From Halobacteriovorax sp. (GTDB lineage Bacteria; Bdellovibrionota; Bacteriovoracia; Bacteriovoracales; Bacteriovoracaceae): a DNA stretch of 34,295 nt. Positions 23,689 through 32,929 of the stretch are shown here, piece after piece. The DNA is taken from NCBI GenBank assembly GCA_024686135.1, contig JAIBDQ010000019.1:1-34295 (forward strand), given 5' to 3'. Position numbers and translations under genes: made by a program. Position 1 is the first letter of the stretch; every line of letters starts with the position of its first letter. The notes below the pieces were generated by a model. That model was not told the DNA's origin. It saw only the letters and a program-made list of their open reading frames with translations, and made no database searches.

Positions 23689-24858
23689 ATGAAGTTTGTT
23701 AGTGCCAATGGATTGGCTTTTGTCGTGATGATTTCATCACTTACGTTTTCGCTTTCTTCAAATTCTCAAGTCATAAATGAATATAAAACTGGTAAGAAAA
23801 CAATATCAGTAGCCTCATATAATGCAGAAAATCTTTTTGATGATAAGCATGATGAAGGCAAGAATGACTGGACCTATCTTCCTCTTAAAGAAAAAAGAAA
23901 ATCACCAAAAGTTAAAAAGTATTGTGAAAAGCTTAGGAATTATTACTACCGTTTTAATTGTCTAAATCTTGATTGGAGTAGAGAAAATCTAGAGCGTAAG
24001 CTTCGTAACTTAGGTCGAGTGATTAAGGGGATGGATCAGGGGTCTTCTCCGGATATCATTGTTCTTCAGGAAGTAGAAAACTATCGTGTCTTAAAAATGT
24101 TAAGAGACGTTGCCCTTAAGGGTGAAGGCTACAAAGAGATAGTTCTAATCGAAGGCCCTGATAGCCGCGGAATTGATGTTGGTATTTTATCAAAATTTCC
24201 ATTAGCTAAAAAAGCAAAGATTCATCATGTGGACCTAGGACCTCATTTCCCAAGAAGACCAATTGCCCCAGAAACAAGACCAATTCTTGATGCAACTTTT
24301 GATTTAGGAAAAACAAAGCTAAGAGTTTTGGGAAATCATTGGCCTAGCCAAAGTCATGATGATGAGACCCGTGAGATTGCTGCGCGCACTCTTTATGATG
24401 CCGTTAAGTACTCTAGGTACCCAACAGTTGCTCTAGGCGATTTTAATACTTACCCCAGTGATAGACCTCATGGAATCAATCTATGGCTTCACGATCAGTC
24501 ATCAAGTCGTTTCTTTTTTGATTCGGAGCGTGAGGCTTATCGTGAACCATATCCTCTCTTAAAGTCCGGAAATAGAGGGACCCATCATTATCAAGGAAAG
24601 TGGACAAGTTTAGACAAGGTCTTTGTCCTTGAAAACTCGTTCAAAAGGGCCTGTGCTAAGTATAGTACCTGTTTAAGACCAGTTTGGAGCAGTTTCCAAA
24701 TCGTTAAAAAAAGTTTTATGCTTCATGATGTAACTTTCAGAGATCCGGAAACTGGGGATGAAGTGACGTACTATGATGTGCCTAAGCGTTTTGACGCTGA
24801 GTCTGGAGAAGGATACTCCGATCACCTACCTGTAGTTCTCCGTATCGAAGTCAAATAG
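23689..24858 (+). CDS. Exported endonuclease/exonuclease/phosphatase (EEP) family protein
   Basis: The 389-residue product has a signal peptide within residues 1-27 and an EEP fold: SYNAENLFDD (Asn), IVLQEVEN (metal Glu), SRGIDVGILSKFPL, GNHWPSQSH (His), ALGDFNTYPSD (Asp/Asn), SLDKVFV, and SDHLPVVL (Asp-His). The set is complete, so activity as nuclease or phosphodiesterase/phosphatase is expected outside the cytoplasm. AAAAGGAG gives a strong ribosome site. It heads six close genes on the same strand; the next starts 27 bases after its stop. Degrading prey or environmental nucleic acid is a natural role, though lipid phosphates are also substrates in this superfamily. Confidence 0.88.
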   Translation: MKFVSANGLAFVVMISSLTFSLSSNSQVINEYKTGKKTISVASYNAENLFDDKHDEGKNDWTYLPLKEKRKSPKVKKYCEKLRNYYYRFNCLNLDWSRENLERKLRNLGRVIKGMDQGSSPDIIVLQEVENYRVLKMLRDVALKGEGYKEIVLIEGPDSRGIDVGILSKFPLAKKAKIHHVDLGPHFPRRPIAPETRPILDATFDLGKTKLRVLGNHWPSQSHDDETREIAARTLYDAVKYSRYPTVALGDFNTYPSDRPHGINLWLHDQSSSRFFFDSEREAYREPYPLLKSGNRGTHHYQGKWTSLDKVFVLENSFKRACAKYSTCLRPVWSSFQIVKKSFMLHDVTFRDPETGDEVTYYDVPKRFDAESGEGYSDHLPVVLRIEVK

Positions 24859-24885
24859 TTACTGACTAGATAAGGGGTTATCGAA

Positions 24886-25521
24886 ATGAAATTTTTTAGC
24901 GTAGCTTTATTGCTTGTGAGCTCGCTTGCCTTCGCTGGAAATTATCCTAGTGATTGGTGGCGTGAAGTTCCAAGAGATCAAGGAAACCGTTGGGAGATTC
25001 TTCCTCAAGAAGCTAAGAAAGGTGAAGTCATACTTTCTAAAAGAACTGAACTAGGGATTTTTTCAAACTTGGGGACAGCGGAATTTGAGTATGATGGCGT
25101 TGAGTACGCATCCGTTGAAGGTCTTTGGCAAAAACTAAAATACCCTGACCCAAAAGATCGCAAAGACCCCCGTCATAAATTAACCTATCCATTTACTCGC
25201 GAAGAGGTCGCAAGGCTTTCTATGTGGGACTCTAAAAGGGCCGGAGACCTGGCTAATGCTATTAATAAAGCTGCAGGGATAAAGTTTGTTTCGTATAAAG
25301 GTAAAAGATTTGACTATAAAGATATGGCGGCTGGTTCTCAGTATCATTACAAATTAATTCGCGGAGCAATGGAAGCCAAGGTTTTTCAAAATGAAAATAT
25401 TAAGGAGCTTCTCTTAAAAACTAGGGGCCTAATCCTGAAGCCTGATCATAAGATCAAGTCCAGTAAACCACCTGCATATAAGTATCATGATATTTATATG
25501 GAAATTCGTTCAAACCTTTAG
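24886..25521 (+). CDS. Exported NADAR-like (YbiA fold) protein
   Basis: The 211-residue product has a clean signal peptide (FSVALLLVSSLAFA before GNYP). The remainder follows the NADAR/YbiA pattern: GIFSNLGTAEFEYDG, then EYASVEGLWQKLKY at the place of the family's SEHYFQAQK, a MWDSKRAGDLANAI segment, LIRGAMEAKVFQNENIKELL matching the long C-terminal helices, and a KYHDIYMEIR end. NADAR proteins cut N-glycosidic bonds in riboflavin precursors, and some remove ADP-ribose from guanine. Known members are cytoplasmic, so the signal peptide is odd. The usual Trp-Gly motif before the end is replaced by a Lys/Pro-rich segment. It lies between exported EEP and NPP genes. Fold assignment is fairly sure; activity is open. 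Confidence 0.75.
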   Translation: MKFFSVALLLVSSLAFAGNYPSDWWREVPRDQGNRWEILPQEAKKGEVILSKRTELGIFSNLGTAEFEYDGVEYASVEGLWQKLKYPDPKDRKDPRHKLTYPFTREEVARLSMWDSKRAGDLANAINKAAGIKFVSYKGKRFDYKDMAAGSQYHYKLIRGAMEAKVFQNENIKELLLKTRGLILKPDHKIKSSKPPAYKYHDIYMEIRSNL

Positions 25522-25528
25522 GCCTGTC

Positions 25529-26785
25529 ATGAAAAAAATTAAACAATTGCTCCTCATCTTTATCCTTTTAGTTGTTTCGTGTTCTAAAGACGAAGCTCCT
25601 ATTGTTTCTCCTACTCCTAGTAAGCCAGAAGTTAATGAGATTCAAAAAAAGGCTCCTTACGTCATTCTCGTTTCGTTAGATGGTTATAGGTATGACTACA
25701 CGAAAAAATATAAGCCCCTTAATATTCAAACTTTTATAAAAGGCGGAGTAGAGTCGGAAGGGATTATTCCTGTTTATCCGAGCTTAACTTTTCCAAACCA
25801 TTACTCTTTGGTCACAGGGATGAAGTCGGAAAATCATGGGATTGTTCAAAATAAGTTTTACGACCCTAATAGGGATGAGACTTATCACTTTATGAAAGAT
25901 TCTGGTAAAGATGGATCTTGGTACACTGGTGAGCCTCTTTGGAAGACGGCCATGAGTCAGGGGCTAAAGACAGCTTCTTTCTTTTGGGTTGGCTCTGATG
26001 CCAGAGGTAATCATCCCGATATGTGGCGAAGATATGATGGAAGAGTGTCAAAAGATAAGAGAGTAGATCAGGTTTTAGATTGGTTAAAACTTCCTCTTGG
26101 AGAGAGACCAAACTTTATTACTCTCTATTTTTCTGAAGTTGATTCTAGAGGGCATAAGTATGGACCTGACTCACCGGAAGTCGCTAGGGCCGTGATGAAT
26201 GTGGACAGTGCTATCGGGCGCTTAATGGACGGTCTCGACGAGATTAATCTTCCGGTTAATGTCATCATTGTATCAGATCATGGTATGCAGCAGCTCTATA
26301 AAGACAAAGTCGTTTATTTAGATGATTACTTAAAAGATACTACAGGAGTTAGAATTGTTGGCGGTGGAGCTCATACAAACCTATATATTCCTAACAAAGA
26401 AACCAGAAACAGAGTTTATAAGATCCTAAAGAATGTAGATCATATAACTGTGTATAAAAAAGAAGAAGTGCCCGCTCATTTTGGTTATAAAAACAATGTG
26501 AGAGTCGGAGACCTTACTGTATCAACTCATGCACCCTATTATTTAATTAGCTCAAGAGCTTCCGGAAGAGAGCCTAAGGGGGCAACTCATGGCTTTGAGC
26601 CACTAAAGACTCCGAGTATGAATGGGATCTTTTATGCAAGGGGACCAAATTTTAAGTCTGGAATAAAGATAAAGGCCGTTGAGAATATTCATGTCTACCC
26701 AATGATTCTAGAAATTCTAGGACTTAAGCTAAATCACAGTATTGATGGTAGGGCGGAAGTCTTAAGACCTATTTTGGTAGAATAA
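25529..26785 (+). CDS. Nucleotide pyrophosphatase/phosphodiesterase (NPP) lipoprotein
   Basis: The 418-residue product starts with a lipoprotein signal (LLLIFILLVVSC). It belongs to the alkaline phosphatase superfamily, NPP branch: ILVSLDGYRYDY (metal Asp), YPSLTFPNHYSLVTGM with the Thr nucleophile, SEVDSRGHKYGPDS (Asp and His), VIIVSDHGMQQL (Asp-His), and ATHGFEP (His). All metal ligands are visible, so it should cut phosphodiesters or pyrophosphates such as NAD, ADP-ribose, dinucleotides or nucleotide sugars. The ATG at 25529 gives a proper signal; the frame opens earlier at 25487 inside the NADAR gene. It follows the NADAR gene by 7 bases and precedes mtnB by one base. Confidence 0.92.
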   Translation: MKKIKQLLLIFILLVVSCSKDEAPIVSPTPSKPEVNEIQKKAPYVILVSLDGYRYDYTKKYKPLNIQTFIKGGVESEGIIPVYPSLTFPNHYSLVTGMKSENHGIVQNKFYDPNRDETYHFMKDSGKDGSWYTGEPLWKTAMSQGLKTASFFWVGSDARGNHPDMWRRYDGRVSKDKRVDQVLDWLKLPLGERPNFITLYFSEVDSRGHKYGPDSPEVARAVMNVDSAIGRLMDGLDEINLPVNVIIVSDHGMQQLYKDKVVYLDDYLKDTTGVRIVGGGAHTNLYIPNKETRNRVYKILKNVDHITVYKKEEVPAHFGYKNNVRVGDLTVSTHAPYYLISSRASGREPKGATHGFEPLKTPSMNGIFYARGPNFKSGIKIKAVENIHVYPMILEILGLKLNHSIDGRAEVLRPILVE

Positions 26786-26786
26786 T

Positions 26787-27413
26787 ATGTTGAGTGAAGT
26801 CGATTTGAGCCAAATGGTTCAACTAGTAAAAGTTATTAACAAAATTTCTGGTGAAGATCATACTCCTGCGACGGGAGGAAACTTTTCAATTCGAACGGAA
26901 TCTAAAGACTCCTTTATTATTTCTAAATCTGGCGTAGATAAAACCGCCTTTGGTATTGAAGACTTGATCCTGATTAATTCAAAAGGGGAGATTCATACCG
27001 ATTATCAAGACGAAGGTGTTAAGACTAGTGATGAGACTTTACTTCATCTTAGTATTTACGAAAACACAAATGCCGGTTGTATTTTGCATACCCATATTTT
27101 GGAAGGGCTATTATGTGCAGAGAAGCTCACCGAAAATGGGGCTTTTGTGATGAAGGGGATGGAGCTTTTAAAAGCTTTTCAGGGCCAAAAAACACATGAC
27201 ACGTCCATCATAACCCCTGTTATTGAAAATTCTCAGGATATGAACTTTCTTAAAAAAGAATTTGAAGCAGAGTTTAAAAAACACGATCTTCTTTATGGTT
27301 TCATCTTAAGAGGGCATGGACTTTATGTTTGGGGAGATGATGTCGTGGAGTGCCATAGACATTTAGATGCTTATACCTACTTATTTAAATATTATTGGAA
27401 TATGGTGAAATAA
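26787..27413 (+). CDS. mtnB: Methylthioribulose-1-phosphate dehydratase
   Basis: MtnB removes water from 5-methylthioribulose 1-phosphate in the methionine salvage pathway. The 208-residue protein is of the class II aldolase/adducin fold: TPATGGNFSIR near the N terminus, SKSGVDKT, the zinc ligands in CILHTHILEG, and FILRGHGLYVWGDDVVECHRH with the third zinc His. It begins one base after the NPP stop codon without a clear ribosome site, so translation is likely coupled. Its stop overlaps the mtnD start by one base (TAATG). Confidence 0.93.
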   Translation: MLSEVDLSQMVQLVKVINKISGEDHTPATGGNFSIRTESKDSFIISKSGVDKTAFGIEDLILINSKGEIHTDYQDEGVKTSDETLLHLSIYENTNAGCILHTHILEGLLCAEKLTENGAFVMKGMELLKAFQGQKTHDTSIITPVIENSQDMNFLKKEFEAEFKKHDLLYGFILRGHGLYVWGDDVVECHRHLDAYTYLFKYYWNMVK

Positions 27414-27934
27414 TGGCAGTCCTAAATATTCCCGATAGTGGAATTGAAATTAAAAATATTGAAGAGATAAAAAGTTTTCTTTCAAAAAGAGGAATAGCCT
27501 TTTCAATATGGGAAGCTAATAAGACTTTAAGTGATGACGACTCCCAAGATGCGATATTAAATGCCTACGAGCATGAGTTAAAACCTTTTATGGAAGCCAA
27601 TGGCTATAAGACAGCAGATGTTATTTCGGTAAATCCGAAGACTGAAAATATAGAAGGGATTAGGCAAAAGTTTTTAAAAGAGCATACTCATTCCGAAGAT
27701 GAAGTTAGATTCTTCGTTGATGGAGAGGGTCTATTTTGGTTTCATATTGAAGGTGAAGTCTTCAGTCTTCTTTGTACGAGGGGAGACTTTCTTAGTGTTC
27801 CTTCTGGATACACTCACTGGTTCGATCTCGCACCTAAATACACGGTTAAGGCCATTCGAATTTTTTCTAATGTTGAGGGTTGGGTGGCAAACTATACTGA
27901 CTCAGGAATAGACGAAAAATATAATAAAGCCTAA
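27413..27934 (+). CDS. mtnD: Acireductone dioxygenase
   Basis: The 173-residue cupin enzyme oxidises the acireductone of methionine salvage to the keto acid precursor of methionine (with Fe) or off-pathway products (with Ni). The metal motif is EHTHSEDEVRFFVDGEG, with two His and one Glu, and the later His in PSGYTHWFDL completes the set. The ATG at 27413 overlaps the mtnB stop; GGTGA lies upstream. Another ATG six codons earlier lies within mtnB and would add residues the family does not have. Confidence 0.94.
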   Translation: MAVLNIPDSGIEIKNIEEIKSFLSKRGIAFSIWEANKTLSDDDSQDAILNAYEHELKPFMEANGYKTADVISVNPKTENIEGIRQKFLKEHTHSEDEVRFFVDGEGLFWFHIEGEVFSLLCTRGDFLSVPSGYTHWFDLAPKYTVKAIRIFSNVEGWVANYTDSGIDEKYNKA

Positions 27935-27943
27935 GATAAATGT

Positions 27944-28615
27944 ATGACTAAGTTTATCTTATTAGATATCGAAGGGACCACCTCTTCAATTTCATTTGTG
28001 CATGAAAAACTATTTCCTTATTCATCAGAACGAATGAAAGACTTTATTAAAAAGAATAAAGAAGTTCCTGAAGTTCAAAAAATCCTTTCTGAGTTATCTG
28101 CAGAGCAAGGCTGCGGACTGAGCTTAGCCGCAGCGGCGGAGCTTTTTCAATCCTGGATAAAGGAAGATAAGAAACACGGACTTTTAAAACAAATCCAAGG
28201 CCTTATTTGGAAAGGTGGATTTGAAGAAGGCGTCCTAAAAGGTCATATTTATCCAGAAGTCGCTGAAAAACTAAAAGCATGGACAGAAGCAGGCATCAAG
28301 CTCGGGATCTATTCATCTGGCTCCGTAGAGGCGCAGAAACTTCTTTTTAAGTATTCAGAAGCGGGGGATCTAACACCGCTTTTAAGCTCTCATTTCGATA
28401 CAAAAGTCGGACATAAAAAAGAAGTGGAGAGTTATCAAAATATTGTTAAAGAGTTAGGGATTCCAGCAGAAGAGATTCTTTTTTTATCAGACATCACTGA
28501 AGAGTTGGATGCAGCTAAAAAAGCAGGACTTAAAGTGACCCAATTGTTTAGGGATGGAGTTCCCGGTAAAACGTCTCATCCCTATGCCCAAAATTTTGAT
28601 GAATTAGAAGTTTAA
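27944..28615 (+). CDS. mtnC: Enolase-phosphatase E1
   Basis: This 223-residue HAD-family enzyme enolises and dephosphorylates diketo-methylthiopentyl phosphate to the acireductone used by MtnD. The signature is FILLDIEGTTSSISFVHEKL at the N terminus, with the HAD Asp followed by Glu as in MtnC; GIYSSGSVEAQ is HAD motif II, GHKKEVESYQ holds the Lys of motif III, and ILFLSDITEELDAA is motif IV. The gene starts 9 bases after mtnD. mtnA, the aminotransferase and the MTA nucleosidase or phosphorylase of the pathway are not in the window. Confidence 0.95.
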   Translation: MTKFILLDIEGTTSSISFVHEKLFPYSSERMKDFIKKNKEVPEVQKILSELSAEQGCGLSLAAAAELFQSWIKEDKKHGLLKQIQGLIWKGGFEEGVLKGHIYPEVAEKLKAWTEAGIKLGIYSSGSVEAQKLLFKYSEAGDLTPLLSSHFDTKVGHKKEVESYQNIVKELGIPAEEILFLSDITEELDAAKKAGLKVTQLFRDGVPGKTSHPYAQNFDELEV

Positions 28616-28616
28616 A

Positions 28617-28639
28617 ATGGGGCCCTGCCTGGACCCCAT
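28617..28639. terminator. Possible bidirectional terminator between mtnC and a lipoprotein gene
   Basis: ATGGGG and CCCCAT pair around an 11-base loop directly after the mtnC stop. On the minus strand the stem is followed by TTTTAAA, on the plus strand by no T-run, so it would serve the minus-strand gene better, although it lies about 100 bases beyond that gene's stop. Confidence 0.4.
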
Positions 28640-28742
28640 CATATATCGAAGACATTTGAGGGAAACAGATTCCACAAAAATGATTTCGGGAACCTATCCG
28701 ATGGGCCTTCCGTTGCCGAGGGGGTAGGTAAAAATTATAAGC

Positions 28743-29606
28743 TTAGTCCACAAAAACTCCGCCTTGTAGAGCTTCTGACGACTTAAGGCTCTTCTGCCCG
28801 GTGGATGAATTGGGATTAGTTAAAGGGGCATCAGCAAAACCGATTCTTTCAAATATAAAGCGATCAGAATCGATACTCATCGCGCGATATAGAGCCTTCC
28901 CGTTGTCATCTGGCTTCATTAGAGCAATCTGGTACCCAAGAGTATGGGGAGTGGTTATTTCAATGGTGTAATTATCTATTAGCTGCCAGCTAACTCCTGC
29001 TTGAAATGAAAAATAGTTCCCAACATTGTCGGAATTTAGACCAATATTTGTTCCCCCAGTTCTTTGGATGGAAACTTTCATAGAGTCTGTATGGATAGTT
29101 TGAATAAGAAAGCCAACTTCATCGAGGTATTCACGGCAAGTTTCACTCATTCCTTCTCGATACCAATCTGTTACATCGATTGAATCGAGATATTCAATAA
29201 CAAGCCCATTTATCTCGACGTTAACATTCATAGACTTTTGAAGCCCAAACTCTGCATTTAAGAGAGGTATACCTAGAGAGAGAAACCCCAAGTTTCCTTG
29301 AAATGAATAGTTATAGGTCTTACTGATGTTTGCTTTATCTTGGTCACGTCTTAGATCGTCAGATATTGGAAAACAGGTCTGGTGACTAGAAACATAGGCT
29401 AGGGCAGAAGGTCTTCCTCCCACGAGTATCCCCGTATGAGTTCCATTGTCAGCTCTATCCATGGCATTTTGAAACCCAATAAAGCCGTAAGGGCTAACTA
29501 GGCTGTCGAGAACCTTTACTGGGTCGGTTTCAACCTCTGGTTCGGGATTACAGCTACTCGCTGAAAATAAAAGAATTAATAAACATAAAAAGAAAAGATT
29601 TTTCAT
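28743..29606 (-). CDS. Lipoprotein of unknown function
   Basis: The 287-residue product has a lipoprotein signal (LFSASSCNPEPE, Cys about 19) and a Pro/Glu-rich linker. The mature part contains NGTHTGILVGGRPSALAYVS and later beta-rich segments, with two further cysteines (HQTCFPIS, SETCREY). No family is recognised; it may be an outer-membrane lipoprotein. AAGGAG lies seven bases before the ATG. It lies 153 bases beyond the adenine deaminase gene on the same strand. Confidence 0.72.
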   Translation of the reverse strand: MKNLFFLCLLILLFSASSCNPEPEVETDPVKVLDSLVSPYGFIGFQNAMDRADNGTHTGILVGGRPSALAYVSSHQTCFPISDDLRRDQDKANISKTYNYSFQGNLGFLSLGIPLLNAEFGLQKSMNVNVEINGLVIEYLDSIDVTDWYREGMSETCREYLDEVGFLIQTIHTDSMKVSIQRTGGTNIGLNSDNVGNYFSFQAGVSWQLIDNYTIEITTPHTLGYQIALMKPDDNGKALYRAMSIDSDRFIFERIGFADAPLTNPNSSTGQKSLKSSEALQGGVFVD

Positions 29607-29759
29607 CGTTCACTCCTTGTTCAATTGCTTGAGCATACGTACCAAAGAGTCGCAATTATGGTATGAAACATGCTAACTCTTTAAAAAAGCGGAGTGTATG
29701 ACAGTTGCTATTGCCTACTTAAGTAATATTAAAATCTCAAGAATAGACAATAATTGTGG

Positions 29760-31429
<1,670 letters not shown>

Positions 31430-31437
31430 GACCTAGG

Positions 31438-31466
31438 AATATACAGATAAATTTGAGGCTTTTGAA
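31438..31466 (-). promoter_or_regulatory. Candidate promoter of nth-adenine deaminase unit, near-leaderless
   Basis: On the minus strand TTCAAA (31466-31461, 4 of 6), a 17-base spacer and TATATT (31443-31438, 5 of 6) place the start near 31431, two bases before the ATG at 31429. No Shine-Dalgarno sequence precedes the ATG. Confidence 0.45.
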
Positions 31467-31477
31467 GTTGGATTTGG

Positions 31478-31506
31478 TTGTCACAGCGGGTTAAAACGTA
31501 TATGTA
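31478..31506 (+). promoter_or_regulatory. Candidate promoter giving a leaderless mRNA
   Basis: TTGTCA (31478-31483, 5 of 6), a 17-base spacer and TATGTA (31501-31506, 3 of 6) predict transcription from about 31513, which is exactly the second ATG of the following gene. The weak -10 makes this tentative. Confidence 0.4.
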
Positions 31507-32010
31507 ATGGGAATGAGTAATATAAAGCAATCTACTTCCCTTAGAAACTATCAAGTTGGTGTAGCAAAGACCTTAGAGTTAGATGCTACGCAAGAATTTA
31601 TGACCGATCTACTCGACGAGTTACACGAGAATGTATCCAAAGAAGAGCTTGGAGATGATGCTGCCATTAGTTTTGTTGGTGAGATCGAAAAGCTTAAAGG
31701 CAAATATGAGGAGTTTCTTCAATTTACTGGCACTTTAGATGTCACTTATTATACTCACGATATAATCACCAATGAACTCATGACTGATCGTCTTCAGCAA
31801 GAAGTGAAATGTCTTCTCTTAACAAAAGAGGTCGGGCAAAAACTTCAAATGGAAGATGAGATAGATATCGAACTGAATGGTGAAGAGTATGATTTGTACT
31901 TCTTAGATGAAGATGATTGTTTTAATATCAAGGATGTTCTTCACGAATATATTTTCTTGAATAAGAATAATTACCCAAAACAAGCTACTGAATCACCTGA
32001 AGAAGATTAA
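31507..32010 (+). CDS. Acidic cytoplasmic protein, possibly divergent YceD/DUF177-like
   Basis: The 167-residue protein has no signal peptide and is acidic, with a C-terminal tail rich in Glu and Asp. The second half, LLLTKEVGQKLQMEDEIDIE leading to FNIKDVLHEYIFLNKNNYP, recalls the end of YceD (DUF177) proteins, where a Leu-rich helix in the form DLSELVREQILLALP closes the domain; the Cys motif of YceD is not kept and rpmF does not follow. I regard this as a weak likeness. ATG codons at 31507 and 31513 are both possible; neither has a ribosome site, and the promoter position favours 31513 as a leaderless start. Its 3' end overlaps the convergent gene by 26 bases. Confidence 0.65.
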   Translation: MGMSNIKQSTSLRNYQVGVAKTLELDATQEFMTDLLDELHENVSKEELGDDAAISFVGEIEKLKGKYEEFLQFTGTLDVTYYTHDIITNELMTDRLQQEVKCLLLTKEVGQKLQMEDEIDIELNGEEYDLYFLDEDDCFNIKDVLHEYIFLNKNNYPKQATESPEED

Positions 32011-32860
32011 TTCCCTTTATCGAAGAAGAGCTTTTAAACCAGCCTAAATATTTTTTTAGGCTTATCTCTACAACTTCACCTGTCGTGCTAGCATGGATCA
32101 TCGTTGGGACACCGTTTTTCTTTAAAAGGAAACCTTGATGAGAAACAAGAAGATTTGTCCCCACTTTATACTTCATATTCCAATTTGGTCTGACAATATT
32201 AATAATATAAACCCCATTTAGATTCTCTTCAAACTCAGCCCAGTTTTCTAAAATATCAGTAATGACGAGGTAGGGTAGTTTTACTTGCTCTATCTCAAAG
32301 TCTCTGGATTTAGATTGAAGCTGCTTAATTCTCTTTCTCTTTTTTCTCTTTGAGAGTTCGGGTAATCTTAGTCTCGATACTTTATGGGCCTTATACCAAG
32401 AGGGAAGATCTATTTTGGCGCTTGCTACATCTTGAAATTTGGCGGGGAAATCTTGGGTAGAATCTAGGTAGTAACCATTACTTGTGTTTTCTGGAATCCA
32501 GCTTTGACTCGTTATATGATTTCTTGAAGTATAGGAGATATCAGCATTTTTGTATCTAAGTTCTAATATATGACTTTCAAATTCTATTTTATTTTCTGAT
32601 AAAGATAATGCTGTAACTGTTTCAACGAATGTGGTGCAATCAAAAGTATCAAAACGATAGAGAGGGTCTTGATCAAACTGGCCTTTGTTCCCCTCTCCAA
32701 GAGGGCCACCTTTCCCATAGGGAAGTCCTAAAAATTGCTCTGTCCAAAAGTAAACTTTTTGATGAGTAGAGAGTCCATTTAGGGTTGGTAATTTCTTAAA
32801 TACTTCAGAGGCCTGAAGTCCCGTGGTAAATAAGAATAGGATTAGCCAAAAAACTCTCAT
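31985..32860 (-). CDS. Exported DUF1460 (N-acetylmuramoyl-L-alanine amidase-like) protein
   Basis: The 291-residue product has a signal peptide (FWLILFLFTTGLQA) and the pattern of DUF1460, an NlpC/P60-type papain fold: LGLPYGKGGPLGEG, then YRFDTFDCTTFVETVTAL with the catalytic Cys, and in the second half VSHQGFLLKKNG with the probable His, and MIHASTTG. A Lys/Arg-rich insert (SKRKKRKRIKQ) lies between. Related proteins are thought to cut peptide or amide bonds in cell-wall peptides. In a predator it could act on self or prey wall. GGAAGAG stands before the ATG. Confidence 0.83.
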   Translation of the reverse strand: MRVFWLILFLFTTGLQASEVFKKLPTLNGLSTHQKVYFWTEQFLGLPYGKGGPLGEGNKGQFDQDPLYRFDTFDCTTFVETVTALSLSENKIEFESHILELRYKNADISYTSRNHITSQSWIPENTSNGYYLDSTQDFPAKFQDVASAKIDLPSWYKAHKVSRLRLPELSKRKKRKRIKQLQSKSRDFEIEQVKLPYLVITDILENWAEFEENLNGVYIINIVRPNWNMKYKVGTNLLVSHQGFLLKKNGVPTMIHASTTGEVVEISLKKYLGWFKSSSSIKGINLLQVIQ

Positions 32861-32929
32861 ATCTCTTCCAATTGATTAAAGGCCGAAAATACCTCAAATT
32901 AAGGATTTACGGCCATATAATTGAAATAT

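Noticed and set aside
25487-25528. Upstream extension of the NPP lipoprotein
   Set aside because: It lies inside the NADAR gene and would put 14 residues before a proper lipoprotein signal.
28693-28728. Hairpin CCTATCC/GGGGTAGG as a terminator or riboswitch
   Set aside because: The loop is long, no T-run follows on either strand, and no riboswitch core is visible.
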